From NCBI GenBank assembly GCA_021018815.1, contig JAITYX010000065.1, forward strand, positions 1,535,001 through 1,599,000: DNA of 64,000 bases, given 5' to 3'. The translations under genes and the position numbers were made by a program. The DNA is from Talinum fruticosum. Lineage: Eukaryota; Streptophyta; Magnoliopsida; Caryophyllales; Talinaceae. Positions 59,333 through 64,000 of this stretch are shown here, piece by piece; positions within the stretch are counted from its first letter, which is position 1; every line of letters starts with the position of its first letter. The notes beneath the pieces were generated by a model. The model searched no databases. It saw only the letters and a list, made by a program, of their open reading frames with translations, and was not told the DNA's origin.

Positions 59333-61384
59333 TATAGACACCTAGAAAGTGTCGTCCTTTTCTCTGTTTTTTATTTGTTTGCCTCGATGATGAAATCTCG
59401 AGTCTTGTTTGAGGATTTGGATCATGGTCGGGATTTCTTTGGTGTGACGAAGCCGATAAACCACAAAAACCCCCAAGCACCACATAAATAGCCTTTTACC
59501 TTGGGTCGATCCAAAAATCCCCTATTTTTCTGGACGATCCAAGAACCGGACCAAGCCTTCGGAGACGACAGAGTTCGGTGTTGCGTATCGGAAAATTCCG
59601 GGCTCGGAATACTACATTTCACTTTAGTCCAATCGAAAAGGAGTTAAAGACCTCGGGACGACGTTAAACGCTGGATTTCATGATCACAAGCATCAAAGTG
59701 CTACGTTTTGGCTCCGAAACAGTCCACCCGAGACTAGGAGCACGCATCCCGCATAAAAAATGAAACCTGCAAAAAATGCGAACCCGCCAAAAATGGAAAC
59801 TTAACAAAAATGAAAACTTTCCGTTTTTGGAAAGCCTCTATGGGCGGCGCCTGCCATCCCAAAACATTAAGTGGAACAGCTGCGTTTTGTCCCGGAGATT
59901 CCCATGGAAGCACACTAGGGCATGAAACCCTAGAAAGCCTCTTGTGGCTGGCGCCGTGAACCTGGACCTTATCCGATTTTATGCCTTTTTTTATCTTGGT
60001 TCTATTCGGTCTTATCACTTTGATCTTGGCCCGGTTTATGCTGCTAGCCTTGGACGACCGGCTGAGCTAACCCTAGGTCACTTCTTTGACATAACCTCTC
60101 CGTATAAATAGAGAGCCTTGGCTCTCATTCCCACACGACTTCTTGCCTTAACCTCACTTTGTTGAAATTCGTCTAAGAGCTACTAAATACTCATCTTTGT
60201 ATTCCGATCGCTTGGTCTCTTTTCAGCCTATTCCTACTCTACTTCCATCATACTGCCTACATTTGATCCCTAAACTCCATCATTCATCTACCTATACCAA
60301 ATACTCACAAAAAGCCTTCCTTGATTCACCACCGTCGCATCAAGAGATCCGGATCCGAGATCCGGATCGGCAGTGGGACATCCCGAGGGCACGGATTTAA
60401 TCCTCACAACGCTTTATTTTATTTTATACTTTCTTTATTACTTTCCGTATTGTGGACAAACGGTGTATCGTTTTTAATTCCTCCCCGCCTGGTGTAATCT
60501 TTTAGATTTCTCGCTTTCTTTTCCTTTTTCGCTTTTCTTTCGCTCTAGCTTTTCGTTTCTCCTTTTACCGCTTTCTTTATGGCTTTCTTTTATTATGTTT
60601 TGGTTGCTTTAATTCTTTATCGTATGTTATTGTTTGCTTGCTTTTGTACATTATTTTAACTCACTACTCGAATTAATTATGGCCGTCTTCGGACGGGCAA
60701 AACAGTAAGGGTTTATCCCTACGTTTTATACCCTCGCTCCCGAATTTGATTCTTAGTTCAAACACCGATGGATTCATTTTTAGCCTCTTTCAGTCTTAGT
60801 TTTCCCATACTAAGATTAAGAGAGCATTTATTTTGTTTTTGTTAGTTTTTCTTTCCTAAAAACTTACTGGCGACTCCCTTTTATTTATTTCTTCTAAATT
60901 TACATCTCGGTTATTTTTTGACTGCAGGATAAGAAAACAGGATGTGGATCCGCTCAAGCCGTGGTAGAGCCCGAGGCTGATCTCCTTAGTCGCGGCGCAT
61001 AGCTGGCGGCAGCCACCAATGGGTGCAAGTCGCCGCCTACAAGCAAGTGGTCAATAGGCGGGGCTTCGATCCGCATTCGTGTTTTCACACTAATCTGGCT
61101 CTAAAGCCTCACGATAGATTTAGAACCCTAATTTTATTTATGTTTTGATTAAGAAATAATATCCAGGGACTTCTAAAAATAATTAGTAGAATTAAATAAT
61201 TAATAAAATTTCCATTCAAAAACTTTGCTTAATTAGATTTAATAAAACTCAAAAATCTTAATAAAATGTTCATCTCCACATTCCAAAATCGACTTTCTAA
61301 AACCATCTTCAAAATCAATCTTTAAAAAGAGACCCCACACAAGTGGGGAAATATGGCGGGCCACAGCTGGCCGTAGTTCCTACA
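59333..61384 (+). repeat. 3' LTR of the Ogre-like element
   Basis: 2052 bp from TATAGACACCTAG to GTTCCTACA. TATA box TATAAATA at 60103-60110, ahead of GAGAGCCTTGG. Its last 1.19 kb matches 54098-55264. Confidence 0.92.
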
Positions 61385-61690
61385 AGGGGCTAATAGGATC
61401 CCCTAAGGCAACTACGTTATTAGTTTTCTCTCGCTATATATTTCTACTTGTGCCGATTTTGGGGCAAGACTAGGGGCTAATACGACCCCTAAGATAGCCA
61501 AATTGTAAAGCTTGAGAAGACCCCATCGTGATGAAGGGTGATCATGTACCTCAAGTGGCAAGAAAGAAAAAATCGGCAACAATAAAAAAGAAACAACAAG
61601 TTAAGTAAGCATCCAACAAACATATAGCAAGGTTCATGCGAAAATAAAAATTCAAGCAAAATGAATGTAATGTAGTCGAGTATCAAGTCA
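61385..61690. other. Flank right of the Ogre-like LTR, paired small hairpins
   Basis: AGGGGCTAATAGGATCCCCT (61385-61404) and AGGGGCTAATACGACCCCT (about 61472-61490) are related, each with AGGGG/CCCCT arms. No gene. Possibly the 3' region of another Tat-type element. Confidence 0.5.
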
Positions 61691-62170
61691 TATGGCATGC
61701 ATGCCATCAAAAAATACTCCTAGCCTACAGAGAGTCATGAAGAAGGGGCTAATCCTTGGAGCCATCTCCGACATCCTCGTCAACTCCGTCATCCTCAAGG
61801 ATCTCCCCTCTTCCGGTGCCTCCTCTTTAGTGGTGGACTCAGCTGGAGAGCTTGACTCCAAAGCGAGAGCTTCGAGTGAAGGCCGGAAGCATAGGCAACC
61901 CACCTTTTAAGCATCTCCTCATTATCGCCCAATGCAGCGGAGACCTCCACGAGAAGCTTCTTAATGGTTGTGTCCTTGATGGCTGCGCCTTCGTCTCGAG
62001 CGAACTCGTGACGAGACTCTAAATTCCGCACCCTCCCTCGAGCAGCCTTCTAAGAAATCCCTTAACCGGCTCAAAGAGGAGGAGACGTGGCTCTCCGAGT
62101 CCTCCTTCACCTTCTTCTACAAATCGAAGAAGAAGGTTGAGACTACGACTTGAGCAGACCTTGAGGAGAG
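61690..62170 (-). pseudogene. Minus-strand coding relic, coiled-coil-like (unrecognised)
   Basis: Adjacent minus-strand frames can be read in order from about 62150: ESHVSSSLSRLRDFLEG, then RNLESRHEFARDEGAAIKDT and KKLLVEVSAALGDNEEMLKR (62031-61900), then a Ser/Glu-rich piece (61900-61740). The charged, helical composition and frame breaks suggest a decayed retroelement ORF, possibly a gag or extra ORF. No family was recognised. Confidence 0.45.
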
Positions 62171-63089
62171 TCTATAAAACAAGTATGCTAGAGCCAAGAA
62201 TGATACACAAATCAAGCTAAGGCAAGAAGTATATGGCAAATCAAAGCAAGTGAGATCCAATCATAAGACAAGTAAATGCCAAGCACGAAGAGATCGGCTA
62301 TCTGCAGACACATACACTCGTCAAAAGAAGGCCTCTTGGACGAAAAAATATTGAGCATACACGGCTCATTAAGCGAAGATCGCATAGGATCATAGAAGAT
62401 CCCTATGAGACATCACTCGAGCTTTAAGTCACCGGGAAAAAGCACAAGGTGAATGCCCTCGAAGAGCACTTTTGTTCCGCAAAACCGACCCAATGCTATA
62501 AGGTTCAATCTACAATTGGTTATCTTCGAACTCTAGCGAAGGTCAATCGGGAGCCCACATTTTTCTCAAAAATAAAGGAATGATGGTTCGTAAATTGAAG
62601 ATGAAGAGGATGTTTCGGCCATCGAGACGCACAGTTGTCGTTATAGCCAAACGCTAGACGTCGCTTGTTGACATTAAGCTTGGGGGTAAATGAGAAGCTA
62701 ACAAAGACCTCTAACGCAAAATTACGAATTGGGCATGATCAAAGGCACCCTATGATAGCTCACACTAAGGAGCCGACGTGTTTCAGCCTCACGTCGAGTT
62801 TATACGTGCTCGCCTAAAAGGGGTTCAATTTTTCTCGATCAAAGAACGACCAATATGTTTTGACTAAAGGAGTTGAGGTCGTCATATTTTCGCTCCGAAA
62901 TGGGTTGGTATTTTTATCCAAAGTAGTCTATAATTTGTTCACCCTAAAATCGAGGTCGGGGGTGGGGGCGAGAGTCAGGGCGCTTTGGGGGAGAGGGGTT
63001 TTGCTTAAAAGAGATACGGGAAAATATGTTTTTGAGCACGTGTGGAGCGAAATTAGTCAAAGTCGGACTTGGGAGTCATCAAGGGTCCG
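62171..63089. other. No supported gene
   Basis: Mixed-composition DNA. Words such as TCCGAAATGGG and CTTTGGGGGAGAGG give short chance frames only. Probably untranslated retroelement sequence leading to the tandem array. Confidence 0.45.
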
Positions 63090-63119
63090 AAAAATAAAAA
63101 TAAAAATAAAAATAAAAAT
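63090..63119. repeat. AAAAT pentanucleotide microsatellite
   Basis: About five AAAAT units. Confidence 0.9.
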
Positions 63120-63359
63120 TAAAAATCACATAACTTTATAGAAATCGCAAGCAACGAAGCGTATGATTTCGGAGACCAAACGTCTATTAACGTCGAGTAA
63201 CAACTTAGCCTCCGGGAGCTAACAAGACACGTTTCGACCTCCACAAGGGGATATCCTTTGGAGTTCAACATTTCGTGCTTGGCAATAACTTAGCCTTCGG
63301 GACCTAAAAATTGCATTCTCAACTCCATAAAAGAATACCCCTTAGAGGTCATTATTCTT

Positions 63360-64000
63360 ATGCACTTTCAAGCCTCCGGGAACCGAAAGGTCACGTAAAA
63401 ACCCATGTCTTTGTGGACACTCGTACTCCTAGCTGGAGGTTAAGGGGTCGCACTCTCTTTGGGATGTTCCCTAGCGAGACTCATGCACTTTTAAGCCTCC
63501 GGGAACCGAAAAGTCACGCAAATACCCATGTCTTTATGGGCACTCGCACTCCTAACTCGGAGGTTAGGGGATCGCGCTCTCCGTGGGATGTTCCCTAGCG
63601 AGACTCATGCACTTTCAAGGCTCCGGAGCCGAAAGGTCGCACAAAGACCCATGTCTTCATAGGCAATCGCACTCCTAACTCGGAGGTTAAGGGGTCGCAT
63701 TTTTGTGGGATGTTCCCTAGCGATACAAACATACTCAAGCACTTTCAAGCCTCCGGGAGCTAAAAGGTCGTGCAAAGACTCATGTCTTCATGGGCACTTG
63801 TACTCCTAACTCGGAGGTTAGGGGTCGCCCTCTCTATGGGATGTTCCCTAGCGAGACTCATGCACTTTCAAGCCTCCGGAGCTGAAAGGTTGCGTAAAGA
63901 CCTATGTCTTCATGGGCACTCGCACTCCTAACTGGAGGTTAGGGGTCGGGCTCTCCGTGGGATGTTCCCCAATGAGACTTATGCACTTTCAAACCTCCGG
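63360..64000. repeat. ~123-bp tandem array, at least 5 copies, open at right edge
   Basis: Unit starts (ATGCACTTTCAAGCCTCCGG) lie at 63360, 63483, 63607, 63737, 63860 and 63981, so spacing is 121-130 bp. Other markers are CATGTCTTCATGGGCACTCG, CTAACTCGGAGGTTAGGGG and GGGATGTTCCCTAGCGAGAC. A more diverged relative (GCCTTCGGGACC, CCTCCACAAGGGGATA) lies at 63195-63355. The reading frames through it are repeat artefacts. Confidence 0.95.

Larger units (their letters stand above)
54098..61384 (+). mobile_element. Ogre-like Ty3 element lacking pol
   Basis: Two copies of one LTR flank 4.1 kb of internal DNA: primer site, 60-bp tandem repeats, gag-like ORF remnants, 44-bp tandem repeats and a purine tract. 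No protease, RT or integrase was found between gag (ends about 57545) and the 3' LTR (59333). The left LTR lacks its first about 860 bp. Primer site and gag resemble Ogre. No target duplication is readable. Confidence 0.85.

Noticed and set aside
63311..63598. 95-codon frame with internal protein repeat
   Set aside because: It is the 123-bp tandem repeat read in frame. Period 123 is divisible by three, so frames persist by chance, and other copies with 121, 124 or 130 bp break it.
63360..64000. Possible CRISPR-like array
   Set aside because: The whole 123-bp unit is repeated with no unique spacers, and this is plant DNA. It is an ordinary tandem repeat.

Overview
Plant nuclear DNA, AT-rich and crowded with nested transposable elements. 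One ordinary host gene is visible: the first two exons of the A subunit of ATP-citrate lyase (ACLA), on the minus strand at the left edge and cut by the window end. The mix of Tekay-like and Ogre/Tat-like Ty3 retrotransposons, Ac-like hAT and MULE DNA transposons, and an endogenous caulimovirid points to a flowering plant, probably a eudicot. The species cannot be read from the sequence.

Layout. 1-0.9 kb: ACLA 5' end. 0.9-5 kb: intergenic DNA, microsatellites and a degenerate LTR-like stretch. 5.1-9.1 kb: a decayed hAT element with a near-perfect 8-bp target duplication and a tandemly duplicated 5' end. 9.1-13.5 kb: short repeat arrays, a foldback element and degenerate LTR/MITE remnants. 13.56-30.27 kb: a Tekay-type Ty3 element whose 3' LTR was split at a TA microsatellite by a caulimovirid-like endogenous virus. 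The virus was itself split by a solo LTR with 5-bp target duplication CTAAG. 30.3-33.1 kb: upstream ORF and gag of a second Ty3 element. 33.1-52.2 kb: LTR, pol and LTR of the same LTR family. The first of these LTRs is interrupted by about 13 kb of MULE-type DNA carrying a FAR1/FRS-like transposase relic and a convergent ULP1-like relic. That DNA also holds a solo copy of the Tekay-type LTR (duplication AAACT). 52.2-64 kb: a leader with an Asp-type primer site, a Tat-type LTR/gag fragment, a pol-less Ogre-like element with two LTRs and two tandem-repeat blocks, a minus-strand coding relic, and a 123-bp tandem array running off the window.

The most unusual object is the viral insertion (21.7-29.0 kb). 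Between two copies of its leader/primer-binding region lies a unit of about 3.6 kb, not counting the solo LTR. It encodes only a movement-protein/coat-protein polyprotein, with a TATA box 139 bp beyond the stop codon and no reverse transcriptase. A separate protease fragment abuts one leader copy. This fits the bipartite genome proposed for some florendoviruses, although a deletion could give the same picture. A second unexplained pattern is a degenerate motif with a period of about 21 bp, found in clusters through the introns and spacers of the MULE region. A similar-period but different motif lies at 9.6-9.9 kb.

Every mobile-element gene here is broken by stops, frameshifts or deletions. 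Element boundaries rest on direct reading of LTR ends, primer sites, polypurine tracts and target duplications. Clade names come from recalled motifs and were not confirmed by database search.
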